Shown here: positions 18,171 to 26,133 of the stretch, piece by piece | Numbering within the stretch: the first letter of the stretch is position 1 | Layout of the letters: each line of letters starts with the position of its first letter | DNA from: Janthinobacterium sp. | GTDB taxonomy: Bacteria; Pseudomonadota; Gammaproteobacteria; Burkholderiales; Burkholderiaceae_D | Reading direction: 5' to 3' | NCBI GenBank assembly: GCA_025356595.1 | Contig: JANXSQ010000118.1 | Location: 1 to 51,321 of the forward strand | Length of the DNA: 51,321 nt | Program-made: the position numbers and the translations under genes | The notes under the pieces: generated by a model | The model's database searches: none | Told to the model about the DNA's origin: nothing | What the model saw: the letters and a program-made list of their open reading frames with translations, nothing else

Positions 18171-18193
18171 TTCCTGAAAGACCGTTTCAGGAA
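18171..18193. terminator. Perfect 9-bp inverted repeat after protease gene
   Basis: The arms ttcctgaaa and tttcaggaa flank a five-base loop (gaccg), nine bases after the protease stop. On the minus strand the stem is followed by a T-rich run (18162-18172 read in reverse), the form of an intrinsic terminator. On the plus strand no T-run follows. It may limit antisense transcription, stabilise the protease mRNA 3' end, or bind a regulator of the next gene. Confidence 0.35.
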
Positions 18194-18203
18194 GCCGCGC
18201 TGG

Positions 18204-18211
18204 TATAGAAT
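18204..18211 (+). promoter_or_regulatory. Possible -10 element for export lipoprotein gene
   Basis: The sequence tatagaat sits about 120 bases before the export gene in the only AT-rich stretch of this gap. No good -35 hexamer lies at the expected distance; the preceding inverted repeat occupies that place. A short dyad (tagtc at 18211-18215, gacta at 18226-18230) follows. Tentative. Confidence 0.25.
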
Positions 18212-18334
18212 AGTCGTGTAAAAAAGACTACGATTAAAGACATCTACATTGCTGTCGAGCATGATTCACGACAAGCCCGACACCTTCACCGCCGCCCGGC
18301 CGGGCGGCGCGCCGACATGCTGAAAGGAAAGCGC

Positions 18335-18964
18335 TTGAATACGCTGACACCGCAATCATTGCAAAGGTTCGCCCGCGGCGCCGTCCTGCTGGGCGCCATG
18401 ACGCTCGCAGCCTGCGCCAGCCGCGCGCCGTTGCCGCCGCAGGAAGCGGCCCCGCCCGCTTCCGACTACCTGATCGGCCCGGGCGACAACGTCAACATCA
18501 TTGTCTGGCGCAATCCGGAAGTGTCGCAGTCGGTGCCGGTGCGCCCGGACGGCAAGATCACCACGCCCCTGGTCGAGGACTTGCAGGCCAGCGGCAAGAC
18601 ATCGACGGAATTGGCGCGCGATATAGAAAAGGCGCTGGCCAAGTTCATCCAGCAACCCGTCGTGACGGTGGTGGTGACGGGCTTCGTCGGCACCTACGGC
18701 GAACAGATCCGGGTCATCGGCCAAGCCGCCAAGCCGCAGGCGCTGTCCTACCGGGTCGACATGTCGCTGATGGATGTCTTGATCGCCGTCGGCGGCGTCA
18801 CCGAGTTCGCCGCCGGCAACCGTGCCAGCATCATCCGCACCGTCAACGGCAAAGCGCAGAAAATGGCGGTGCGCCTGGACGACCTGATCAAGGATGGCGA
18901 CATTTCCGCCAACCTGCCGATGCGGCCGGGCGACGTGCTGATCATTCCCGAAAGCTTCTTCTAA
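18335..18964 (+). CDS. XrtA system polysaccharide export lipoprotein (Wza-like, TIGR03027 type)
   Basis: A Wza-family protein of 209 residues with a poly-export domain (YLIGPGDNVNIIVWRNPEVS) and an SLBB-type region (IRVIGQAAKPQALSYR). The lipobox LAAC near the N-terminus marks it as an outer-membrane lipoprotein. I favour TTG 18335, because AAGGAAA lies six bases upstream; an in-frame ATG at 18317 would give 215 residues but has no ribosome site. It provides the periplasmic/outer-membrane part of the export channel together with the chain-length protein and barrel protein encoded on the opposite strand. Confidence 0.9.
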   Translation: MNTLTPQSLQRFARGAVLLGAMTLAACASRAPLPPQEAAPPASDYLIGPGDNVNIIVWRNPEVSQSVPVRPDGKITTPLVEDLQASGKTSTELARDIEKALAKFIQQPVVTVVVTGFVGTYGEQIRVIGQAAKPQALSYRVDMSLMDVLIAVGGVTEFAAGNRASIIRTVNGKAQKMAVRLDDLIKDGDISANLPMRPGDVLIIPESFF

Positions 18965-18984
18965 GCCCAGGCTGACGCAGGGCG

Positions 18985-19007
18985 CACGGCGCGTTTCACG
19001 CGCCGTG
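18985..19007. repeat. Perfect 9-bp hairpin between export gene and Cys-protein gene
   Basis: The arms cacggcgcg and cgcgccgtg enclose a five-base loop (tttca), 20 bases after the export gene stop. No T-run follows on either strand, so it is not a standard intrinsic terminator. It may reduce read-through or set mRNA stability between the export gene and the PqqD/HprK-A module. Confidence 0.45.
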
Positions 19008-19059
19008 GCGGACGAGAGCGAAACCGAAGCGAGCTGTGCAATTTTGCGAGGAAAACGAC

Positions 19060-19620
19060 GTGGCTATCGAAGATCACAAACAGCAAGGCGGCGGCCCTCC
19101 CGCGGCCCCCGTTTTCGCCGGCGCGGCGCGGCGCCGTTTCGCCCGCGGCGGCTTGGCCGGAGCCATACTGACGCTGAAAAGCCAGCCCGGCATGGCTTGC
19201 AGCGTCTGCAATTCGCCGTCGGGCAATGCCTCGGGGAATCTGAACAGCCACGCGCCGAAACTGCTGGTGTGCAGCGGCAAGTCGGTCGACTATTGGCGCG
19301 ACAATCCCTCGCGTTGGGACCATGGTTGCCCGAGCGGCACGAAATTCAACAAGAAATTCAATTGCATGGGCATCAGCCCGCTCTACAACCAGACCATGCT
19401 GAGCATACTCCAGCGGCCATCCTACGACCACGACAAGGTGCCCCTGCTCTGCATCGCCGCATACCAGAACGCGCTGGCCAAGCTGACCTCCTTCCTGACG
19501 GCGGCGCAGGTGCAAACGATCTGGAACGAGTACTATAGCCACGGCTCCTACACCCCCGTGGCCGGCAAGCAATGGAACGGCGCGCAAATTGCCGCGTATC
19601 TGTCCGGCACCATGGACTGA
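19060..19620 (+). CDS. Uncharacterised Tat-like, Cys-containing protein of the HprK-A/PqqD module
   Basis: A 186-residue protein I cannot assign to a named family. GTG 19060 has GAGGAA six to seven bases upstream; GTG 19036 is the alternative. Residues 24-31 read RRRFARGG followed by a hydrophobic stretch, resembling a Tat signal. Next comes MACSVCNSPSGNASG, then a region with DYWRDNPSRW that recalls the YWKxHPxxW motif seen in several small secreted proteins. The end is a helix-rich tail finishing YLSGTMD. Six Cys lie after the signal region. It is immediately followed by the PqqD-like gene, so it is the obvious candidate substrate or product of that module; this is inference. Confidence 0.7.
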   Translation: MAIEDHKQQGGGPPAAPVFAGAARRRFARGGLAGAILTLKSQPGMACSVCNSPSGNASGNLNSHAPKLLVCSGKSVDYWRDNPSRWDHGCPSGTKFNKKFNCMGISPLYNQTMLSILQRPSYDHDKVPLLCIAAYQNALAKLTSFLTAAQVQTIWNEYYSHGSYTPVAGKQWNGAQIAAYLSGTMD

Positions 19621-19625
19621 GGCGG

Positions 19626-19919
19626 GTGGCTAGCGTCGCCGCCCTCAGCACGGCCGTCTGGCGCCTGCTTCCCGGCCAGTTGCTGCACCATCAGAGCTGG
19701 GACAACGAAGAATTCGTCCTGTACAACAACCTCTCCGGCGACACCCACCTGCTCGACGCGGCGACGCTGGAAACCCTGCAGGCCCTGGCGCGCGGCGATG
19801 CGGGCGTCGCCGCGCTGGCCGGCGCGCTGGGCGTCGAAGGCGCCGCCGGACAGGCCCGGTTGGGCGCGCTGCTGGCCGAACTGGCCGAGCTGGCGCTGGT
19901 GGAGATACGGCCATGCTGA
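19626..19919 (+). CDS. PqqD-like peptide chaperone, HPr-rel-A system
   Basis: A 97-residue small protein with the PqqD fold pattern: LHHQSWDNEEFVLYNNLSG followed by THLLDAATLETLQAL and a winged-helix-like C-terminal half. PqqD proteins bind precursor peptides and present them to modifying enzymes; a PqqD branch always paired with an HprK-related kinase is known in exosortase-bearing genomes (HPr-rel-A system). The start is GTG 19626, five bases after the preceding stop. The gene overlaps the kinase gene by seven bases, which supports joint function. Confidence 0.78.
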   Translation: MASVAALSTAVWRLLPGQLLHHQSWDNEEFVLYNNLSGDTHLLDAATLETLQALARGDAGVAALAGALGVEGAAGQARLGALLAELAELALVEIRPC

Positions 19920-20830
19920 CGCTGGCCTCGCTGGCGCCGGCCGAACTGGCCGCGCGCCTCGCCGCCGGCGCGCTGCTGCTGCGCACGGGCGCCTTCCAGG
20001 TGCGCCTGCACAGCGCCATTCCCGCCGTGGCCGAGGGCATCGGCCTGCTGTACGGCGACTATCCGCTGCTGCCGGCCGACGGCTTCGCCGACTTCCACCT
20101 GCGCCTGGAGCGGCCGCGCGGGCTGCGCCGCTGGTTCAAACCCCAGGTGCGCCTGCTCTTCGACGGCCAGTCGCTGTTCCAGGCCCTGCCCCTGCAGCAG
20201 GCCTTCCCGATGTTCGAATGGGGCTTGAATTGGTGCATCGCCAACCGTGCCCACCGCTACCTGATCATCCACGCCGCCGTCGTCGAGCGCAACGGCCGCG
20301 CCGCCATCCTGCCGGCGCCGCCCGGCTCGGGCAAGAGCACCCTGTGCGCCGCCTTGGTCCACCACGGCTGGCGCTTGCTGTCGGACGAACTGACCCTGCT
20401 GCGCCTCGAGGATGGCCACGCGCTACCGCTGCCCCGTCCCATCAGTCTCAAGAATGGCTCCATCCCGCTGCTGCGCGCCTATCTGCCGGGCGCGACCCTC
20501 AGCGCGCCGGTCGCCGATACGCTGAAGGGCACGCTGGCGCATCTGCGCGCGCCGTCCGCCAGCGTCGCGCGCGGCGGCGAATCGGCGCGCCCGGCCTGGA
20601 TCGTCTTTCCCCAGTACGTGGCCGGCGCCGCGCCCACCCTGGAAGCCCTCACGCCGGCGCGGGCGCATATGCGCATGGCCGAGAACGCCTTCAATTACAG
20701 TCTATTGGGACGCGCCGGCTTCGACGCGCTGGCCGCCGTGATCGACATGTCGCGCCATTACCTGTTCCGCTACGGCGCGCTGGACGATGCCGTGGCGGCC
20801 TTCGCGACCTTGGCCGAGGCGCCGCCGTGA
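19913..20830 (+). CDS. HprK-related kinase A
   Basis: A 305-residue protein related to the C-terminal domain of HPr kinase/phosphorylase. The Walker A motif APPGSGKS is at residues 135-142. It is preceded by the conserved IIHAAVVE (His120) and followed by LLSDEL (Asp158), as in HprK. No HPr or PTS gene is nearby, so its phospho-acceptor is not HPr; a peptide or protein held by the adjacent PqqD-like protein is a reasonable guess. Overlaps with the genes on both sides (7 and 4 bases) indicate one translation unit. Cytoplasmic. Confidence 0.85.
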   Translation: MLTLASLAPAELAARLAAGALLLRTGAFQVRLHSAIPAVAEGIGLLYGDYPLLPADGFADFHLRLERPRGLRRWFKPQVRLLFDGQSLFQALPLQQAFPMFEWGLNWCIANRAHRYLIIHAAVVERNGRAAILPAPPGSGKSTLCAALVHHGWRLLSDELTLLRLEDGHALPLPRPISLKNGSIPLLRAYLPGATLSAPVADTLKGTLAHLRAPSASVARGGESARPAWIVFPQYVAGAAPTLEALTPARAHMRMAENAFNYSLLGRAGFDALAAVIDMSRHYLFRYGALDDAVAAFATLAEAPP

Positions 20831-21915
20831 AGGGCGTCCCCCTGCTGCTGGCCGTGCTGCGCCAACCACACACCGTCGCCGCCCTCAGCCTGGCGGAATG
20901 GGACACGCTGCTGCGCCAGTGCGGCCGCGCCCAGTTGTTGGCGGCGCTGTACTACCGCTTGCTCGAACGCGGCCTGCTGGCCGGCGTGCCGGCGCCGGCG
21001 CTCGCCCACCTGGACTGGGCGCGCGTGCTGGCCGAGCGCCACGCCCAAGCGGTGCAATGGGAGGTGCGCCAGATCGGCGCCGCTTTGGCCGGGCTGGGCC
21101 TGCCGCTGTTGCTGCTGAAGGGCGCCGCGTACGCGATGGCGGCGCTGCCGCCGGCCCGCGGCCGGCTGTTCTCCGACATCGACATCCTAGTGCCGAAGGA
21201 CCGGCTGGCCGATGTCGAGGCGGCGCTGCTGCTGCACGGCTGGGCCCTCACCCATCTGGACGCCTATGACCAACGCTACTACCGCGACTGGATGCATGAA
21301 TTGCCTCCCATGCAACACATCAAGCGGCAAAGCAGCATCGACGTCCACCACGCCATCCTGCCTGAGACGGCGGCGGCGCGGCCCGACCCGGCGCTCTTGC
21401 GCGGCGCCGCGCTGGCGCTGCCGGACGCGCCGCCGCTGCAGACGCTGGCGCCCTGCGACATCGTCCTGCACAGCGCCACCCATCTGTTCTACGACGGCGA
21501 ACTCGAGCACGGCCTGCGCGACCTGCTCGACATCCACGCCCTGTTGCTGCACTTCGGCGCCCAGTCCGCCTTCTGGGACGCCTTGCCGGAGCGCGCCGCC
21601 GAATTGCAGTTGAGCCGTCCGCTGTTCTACGCGCTGCGCTACGCCGCGCGCCTGTTGCACACTCCGGTGCCGCAGGCGGCCTTCGCCGCCCTCGCGCCGC
21701 GGCGCCCCAACGCCGCCCTGCTGCTTTTGATGGATGCCTTGTTCGAACGCGCGCTGCTGCCGGCCCACGCCAGTTGCGACGACGCCTGCTCGGCCATCGC
21801 GCGCCTGCTGTTGTACATCCGCGCCAACTGGCTGCGCATGCCGCCGCTGTTGCTGGCGCGCCACCTGTTGCATAAGGCCTTGCTGTCGCCGCGGCCGGCC
21901 GAGCGCGACGCATAG
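20827..21915 (+). CDS. Nucleotidyltransferase family protein (PF14907 type)
   Basis: A 362-residue protein with the nucleotidyltransferase core LLLKGAAYAMAAL...RLFSDIDILV at residues 95-122, where Asp117 and Asp119 would bind metal. The C-terminal half is helical. It starts with GTG 20827 in a GTGA overlap with the kinase gene. Members of this family recur beside HprK-related kinase A. The role could be nucleotidylation of the same target that the kinase acts on, but no substrate is known. The gene is followed by a short AT-rich spacer and prsT. Confidence 0.8.
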   Translation: MKGVPLLLAVLRQPHTVAALSLAEWDTLLRQCGRAQLLAALYYRLLERGLLAGVPAPALAHLDWARVLAERHAQAVQWEVRQIGAALAGLGLPLLLLKGAAYAMAALPPARGRLFSDIDILVPKDRLADVEAALLLHGWALTHLDAYDQRYYRDWMHELPPMQHIKRQSSIDVHHAILPETAAARPDPALLRGAALALPDAPPLQTLAPCDIVLHSATHLFYDGELEHGLRDLLDIHALLLHFGAQSAFWDALPERAAELQLSRPLFYALRYAARLLHTPVPQAAFAALAPRRPNAALLLLMDALFERALLPAHASCDDACSAIARLLLYIRANWLRMPPLLLARHLLHKALLSPRPAERDA

Positions 21916-21965
21916 CGTTCCGGACAATAAAACAATCATTAAAATAACAATAATATGGCCGATTT

Positions 21966-21974
21966 TGCTACACT
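21966..21974 (+). promoter_or_regulatory. Predicted extended -10 promoter of prsT
   Basis: TGCTACACT fits the extended -10 form (TGn followed by TACACT) and lies 60 bases before the prsT start in an AT-rich spacer (21916-21975). No good -35 hexamer is present, which extended -10 promoters tolerate. It suggests prsT can be expressed apart from the upstream kinase module. Confidence 0.35.
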
Positions 21975-22033
21975 TCAGGGCCAGCAAGCAGGCCTTTGGC
22001 GCACCCGACGGCGCGCCGCCCAAGGAGGAAACC

Positions 22034-24799
22034 ATGTCACACCGCAGCACACGCAGCGCCCTCGCCGGCGCCGCCATTCTGGTCCTGGCCGGCGGCCTGA
22101 GCGCCTGCAGCCGGCCACAGTCCAGCGAAGCCCTGGTCGCCGACGCCAAGCGCTACCTGCAAAAGGGCGAGCGCAAGGCGGCGCTGATCCAGCTGCGCAA
22201 CGCGGCGAGCGCCCAACCCGCCGACCCCGCCGTGCGCCTGCTGCTGGGCGGCCTGTACAACGATATGGGCGACGCCGTCTCCGCTGAAAAAGAGGCGCGC
22301 AAGGCGCTCGGTCTGGGCGCCAGTCCCGCCGCCGCGCTGCCCGCGCTGGCCCAGGCCCTGCTCGCGCAGGGCCGTTTCCAGGACGTGCTGAACGAAACGG
22401 CCGCAGCCACAGTCCAGGATGCGCCGCGCATCCTGGCGCTGCGCGGCCGGGCCTATCTCGCGCTGGCGCAGCCCGAGCAGGCCAAGGCGGCGTTCACGCA
22501 AGCGCTGCAGCGGCAGGCGGACGACGCCGACGCGCTGACCGGCCTGGCCCGCCATGCGCTGAGCCGGGGCGACGCCGCCGGGGCCGTCGTGTATGTCGAA
22601 CAGGCCGTCGCGCGCGCGCCGAAAAATCTGCAGGCGCACTTCTTCCAGGGAGAATTGCTGCGTTTCCAGGGCAAGAACGAGGCCGCCATCGGCGCCTATC
22701 AAGCCGTCTTGGCGCTGGACCCGCAAAACGCTGAAGCCTTGCTGATGAAGGCGCATCTACTCATCGGCCTGAAAAAATGGCCGGACGCCCAGGCCGATAT
22801 CGGCGCGGCCCGCAAGCTGAACCCGAACAGCCTCGCCGTCCACTACGCCCAGGCGCGCCTGGACTATGCGCAGGGCCGCAACGCCGCCGCGCTCGACTCC
22901 CTGCAGCAGGTGCTGAAGGTGGCGCCGGGCCACATGCCGAGCTTGCTGCTGGCCGGCGCGGTGCAGTACGCCTTGGGTTCGATGCCCCAGGCGGAGCAGC
23001 ATCTGAAGGCTTTCCTGGAAAACGATCCGGGCAATCTGTACGCGCGCAAACTGCTGGCCTCGACCCTGCTGCGCAGCGGCCAGGGCAAGGACGCCCTGGC
23101 CACGCTGGCGCCGGCGCTGAAGGATGGCGCGCAGGACACCGAGCTGTACTCGATCGCCGGCGAGAGCGCGCTGAAGGACAAACAATATCCGCAGGCCAGC
23201 GCCTATTTCGCGCTGGCCAGCAAGATGGCGCCGCGCGAAGCGAAGTTGCACACGGCGATGGCCCTAAGCACGCTGGCGCAAGGCAACGACAGCCGGGCGG
23301 TGGGCGAGTTGGAGACGGCCGCCGCGCTGGACAAGAAATCCGGCCAGGCCGGCACCCTGCTGGTGATGACCTTGATACGTCTCAAGGAATACGACAAGGC
23401 GCTCGCGGCGGCCCGCGCCTTCCGGCAGGAACAAGGCGACAATCCGCTGGGTGCCCATCTGGAGGGCAGCGTTTACGCGGCGCGCAACGACATCGCCAAC
23501 GCGCGCCGCAGTTACGCGGCGGCGCTGGCCCTGCAGCCGAGCTATTTCGGCTCCGCGGCCGGCCTGGCCCAGCTCGACATGCTGGAAAAGAAACCCGCCG
23601 ACGCGAAACGGCGCCTGCTCGCCTTCCTGGAGCAGAACAAGAGAAACCTCGCCGTCCTCAACGCCCTGGCCAGTTTGGCCATGACGCAGGGCGACAAGGA
23701 TGAAGCGAGCTCCTGGCTGGAGCGGGCTGCGGGCGACAACCCGGAGGCGCTCGAACCGGCCCTGCAACTGGCCGGCCACTATCTGCAAACGGGCGCGACG
23801 GCCAAGGCCCTGGCCATCGCCAAGAATCTGCGCCTGGCCCACGCCGGCGATGCGGACGTGCTCGACTTGTTGGCGCAAATCCAGTACGCCGGCGGCGACC
23901 TGCCCGGCGCCCTCGACAGCTACAGCAAGCTGGCGGCCGTGCTGCCGACATCGGCGCTGGCGCAATTCCGCATGGCGCAAATCTATCTCAGCGGCGACAA
24001 CGACGGCGCCGCCGCCAGCACGCTGAGGAACGCTTTGCTGATCCGCCCGGATTATCTGGACGCCCAGCAAGCCCTGGTCGCCGTCGAGGTCAAGCGCGGC
24101 AATTACGAGCAAGCCATCGGCGTCGCCCGCCAGGTGCAAAAGCAGCTCAGCAAACTGGCCGTGGGTTTTTTGCTCGAGGGCGATGTGCGCATGAAGCAAA
24201 ACCAGAGCGGGCCGGCCGCCAAGCTGTACGCCCAGGCGTACGCGATCAGCGACAGCGCGCCGGTCATGATCAAGTTGCACGACGCCATGACGCGCGCCGG
24301 CCAGGGCAAGGAGGCCGACGCGCGCATCGCGCAATGGCTGGACGCCCATCCGGCCGACGGCGCCGCGCGCATGTATATGGGCGGCAGGGCGCAGGCCGAG
24401 CAGCGCCACAAGGCCGCCGCGCGGTATTTCCTGGCCGCGCTGAAGGCCGAGCCGAAGAACGCCGAGGCGATGAACAATCTGGCCTGGTCGCTGTATCAGG
24501 AAAAGGACGAAGCCGCGCTGGGCTATGCGGAGCGGGCCCACAAACTGGCGCCGGACAGTCCGGCCGTGCTCGACACGCTGGGCTGGTTGCTGGTCGAACG
24601 CGGCGACACGGCGCGCGGCCTGCCCCTGCTGCAAAAGGCGGCGGCCCTGGCCCCGCAGGCGTCCGACGTGCGCTATCACGTCGTCCTGGCGCACCTGAAA
24701 GGCGGCGACAAGGCGGCGGCGCGCAAGGAACTGGATCTTTTACTGGCCAGCAACAAGGACTACCCGAAAGCCGCCGAGGCCCGGCAGTTGCTGCAGTAG
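22034..24799 (+). CDS. prsT: PEP-CTERM system TPR lipoprotein PrsT
   Basis: A 921-residue tetratricopeptide-repeat protein, the normal size for PrsT (TIGR02917). A strong ribosome site (aaggagga, 22022-22029) precedes ATG 22034. The signal peptide ends in a lipobox (LSACS), so the mature protein is probably a lipoprotein. Some twenty TPR-like repeats follow, for example QLRNAASAQPADPAVRLLLG near the start and NNLAWSLYQEKDEAALGYAE near the end. PrsT is a fixed partner of PrsK/PrsR and XrtA. It is likely a periplasmic scaffold for polymer export or for PEP-CTERM proteins. Confidence 0.93.
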   Translation: MSHRSTRSALAGAAILVLAGGLSACSRPQSSEALVADAKRYLQKGERKAALIQLRNAASAQPADPAVRLLLGGLYNDMGDAVSAEKEARKALGLGASPAAALPALAQALLAQGRFQDVLNETAAATVQDAPRILALRGRAYLALAQPEQAKAAFTQALQRQADDADALTGLARHALSRGDAAGAVVYVEQAVARAPKNLQAHFFQGELLRFQGKNEAAIGAYQAVLALDPQNAEALLMKAHLLIGLKKWPDAQADIGAARKLNPNSLAVHYAQARLDYAQGRNAAALDSLQQVLKVAPGHMPSLLLAGAVQYALGSMPQAEQHLKAFLENDPGNLYARKLLASTLLRSGQGKDALATLAPALKDGAQDTELYSIAGESALKDKQYPQASAYFALASKMAPREAKLHTAMALSTLAQGNDSRAVGELETAAALDKKSGQAGTLLVMTLIRLKEYDKALAAARAFRQEQGDNPLGAHLEGSVYAARNDIANARRSYAAALALQPSYFGSAAGLAQLDMLEKKPADAKRRLLAFLEQNKRNLAVLNALASLAMTQGDKDEASSWLERAAGDNPEALEPALQLAGHYLQTGATAKALAIAKNLRLAHAGDADVLDLLAQIQYAGGDLPGALDSYSKLAAVLPTSALAQFRMAQIYLSGDNDGAAASTLRNALLIRPDYLDAQQALVAVEVKRGNYEQAIGVARQVQKQLSKLAVGFLLEGDVRMKQNQSGPAAKLYAQAYAISDSAPVMIKLHDAMTRAGQGKEADARIAQWLDAHPADGAARMYMGGRAQAEQRHKAAARYFLAALKAEPKNAEAMNNLAWSLYQEKDEAALGYAERAHKLAPDSPAVLDTLGWLLVERGDTARGLPLLQKAAALAPQASDVRYHVVLAHLKGGDKAAARKELDLLLASNKDYPKAAEARQLLQ

Positions 24800-24924
24800 T
24801 GGTGTGGCGGGCGGCGCGGGCGCGGCGGGCGCCGCTGCGGCGGTGCATGGACAAGCCGCCTTCGCGCGCCAAGCCGGGCGCACACCGGCGCCGCGGGCGC
24901 AGCCGATGCATGACGAGAGGGAAC

Positions 24925-25974
24925 TTAGGTGGCGCCGACTTCCTCGAAGACGGTGGCCAGCGGCAAACGGCGCGAGCGCACCGCTTGCGCCTTGGGATAG
25001 CCGATCCGCAGGACCATGTGCAGGACCTGGTCCGGGTCCAGGCCCAGCAGCGCGCGCATGTCGCGCTCTGCCTCGCCTATGCTGGACTCGAAGCCGGCCG
25101 CCAGCGTGCCGTCGTGCAGGCGGTTGATCTGATCGCTGACGACATAGTAGGGGTGCACGGCCACGCCTTGTTGGTTCAGCGCCGTCCAGGCGCGCGTCAG
25201 CAAGCGCCCCGCGTCGATCACGTCGCGCGGCGCGGCCGGCCCGCTCACGCACAACAGTCCCGAGGCCGCCGACAGTAGGCCGACCTCGGTGCGCGCGAGG
25301 AATTTGTAGGCGCCCAGATTGTTCAATTTGGCCAGGCGGCGCCAGTCCGCGATGAAGCGCAGCATGTGCCGCCCGCCGGGCGGCAATCCCAGCGTGCGCA
25401 CGTCCAGGCCGTCGCCGAGGGCGACCTCCTCGGGGGTGTCGCGCAAGCTGCCGATCAACCACTCGTGCAAGCGCTGGTTGCAAAAGCGCGCCTCCGAGCA
25501 CACCCGCACCAGTTGCGCCAGGCGGGCGCGCCGGGCGCCGTCCTGCAAAAGGGTCAAACGATTGCCGCCCTCGCGCAGCGCTTCCAGCGTCGCCAGCACC
25601 GCGGGCTCCAGCGCGCGCGGCAGGAATGGCAGGCGGTTGGTGTGGCGCTGCAAGGCGCCTTCGGGCGCGGTGAAGCGCTCCGGCATGCTGCCGATCGGCA
25701 CCGCGGCGTAGGGTTGTCCGGTCGCGTCGCCCCAGCGCCACGCGGCCGGCAGGCCGTTCGCCCGCAAGGCCGCCTCGAGGTTTTCGACCACGGCGCCGAC
25801 CGACAGCAGCGTCGCGTGACTGGCCGCGCCGAAGACGTTATGGGCGGGGTGGCGCACGGCGTGGATGATGGCCAACTCGCGGCCATCCCAGCGCAGCGAC
25901 CAAGGCTGGGAATTGTCGGCGGAAGGCGCCCGGGCACCCGCGGCCGCCAGTTGTTGCAGAAAATTTGACGCCAT
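24925..25974 (-). CDS. Nitroreductase-like flavoprotein (Acg type)
   Basis: A 349-residue protein starting with ARAPSADNSQPW at residues 14-25, the FMN-binding opening of nitroreductase-like proteins. The length and double-domain look match the Acg-type branch more than classical NfsB enzymes. It ends convergently with prsT (125-base GC-rich gap without a T-run). It lies downstream of pepA on the same strand, separated by 159 bases that hold a large hairpin. With the ThiF-like and FeeM-like genes upstream, an oxidation step in small-molecule synthesis is possible, but no direct evidence links them. Confidence 0.75.
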   Translation of the reverse strand: MASNFLQQLAAAGARAPSADNSQPWSLRWDGRELAIIHAVRHPAHNVFGAASHATLLSVGAVVENLEAALRANGLPAAWRWGDATGQPYAAVPIGSMPERFTAPEGALQRHTNRLPFLPRALEPAVLATLEALREGGNRLTLLQDGARRARLAQLVRVCSEARFCNQRLHEWLIGSLRDTPEEVALGDGLDVRTLGLPPGGRHMLRFIADWRRLAKLNNLGAYKFLARTEVGLLSAASGLLCVSGPAAPRDVIDAGRLLTRAWTALNQQGVAVHPYYVVSDQINRLHDGTLAAGFESSIGEAERDMRALLGLDPDQVLHMVLRIGYPKAQAVRSRRLPLATVFEEVGAT

Positions 25975-26029
25975 ATCCCTCGCCCCCGGCTGAAGCGGCG
26001 TCCGGCGAAGCCGGCGCGCCGGATTGTCA

Positions 26030-26076
26030 GGGCGGGGCCAGGCCGGCGCGCTGCCGCCGCCGGATTGGCCCCGCCC
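26030..26076. repeat. Long GC-rich hairpin between pepA and nitroreductase gene
   Basis: The outer arms are 11 bases, perfect (gggcggggcca at 26030-26040, tggccccgccc at 26066-26076). The enclosed 25 bases carry a second stem (ccggcg/cgccgg). On the minus strand, the direction of both genes, the T-run precedes rather than follows the stem, so it is not a canonical terminator. It could block 3' exonucleases and make pepA mRNA more abundant than that of the distal gene. Confidence 0.55.
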
Positions 26077-26133
26077 CGTGAAAAACCATGGCCGCCGCTG
26101 CGGACGGCCTGCCCTCGCGGGCTGCCGCCGGAC

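Noticed and set aside
19036..19059. Upstream GTG start for the Cys-containing protein
   Set aside because: The ribosome site GAGGAA lies between this GTG and the one at 19060, so the later start is better supported.
21916..22033. Sigma-54 site before prsT (tggccgattttgc)
   Set aside because: GG and GC are two bases too close for a -24/-12 element; the extended -10 nearby is a better explanation.
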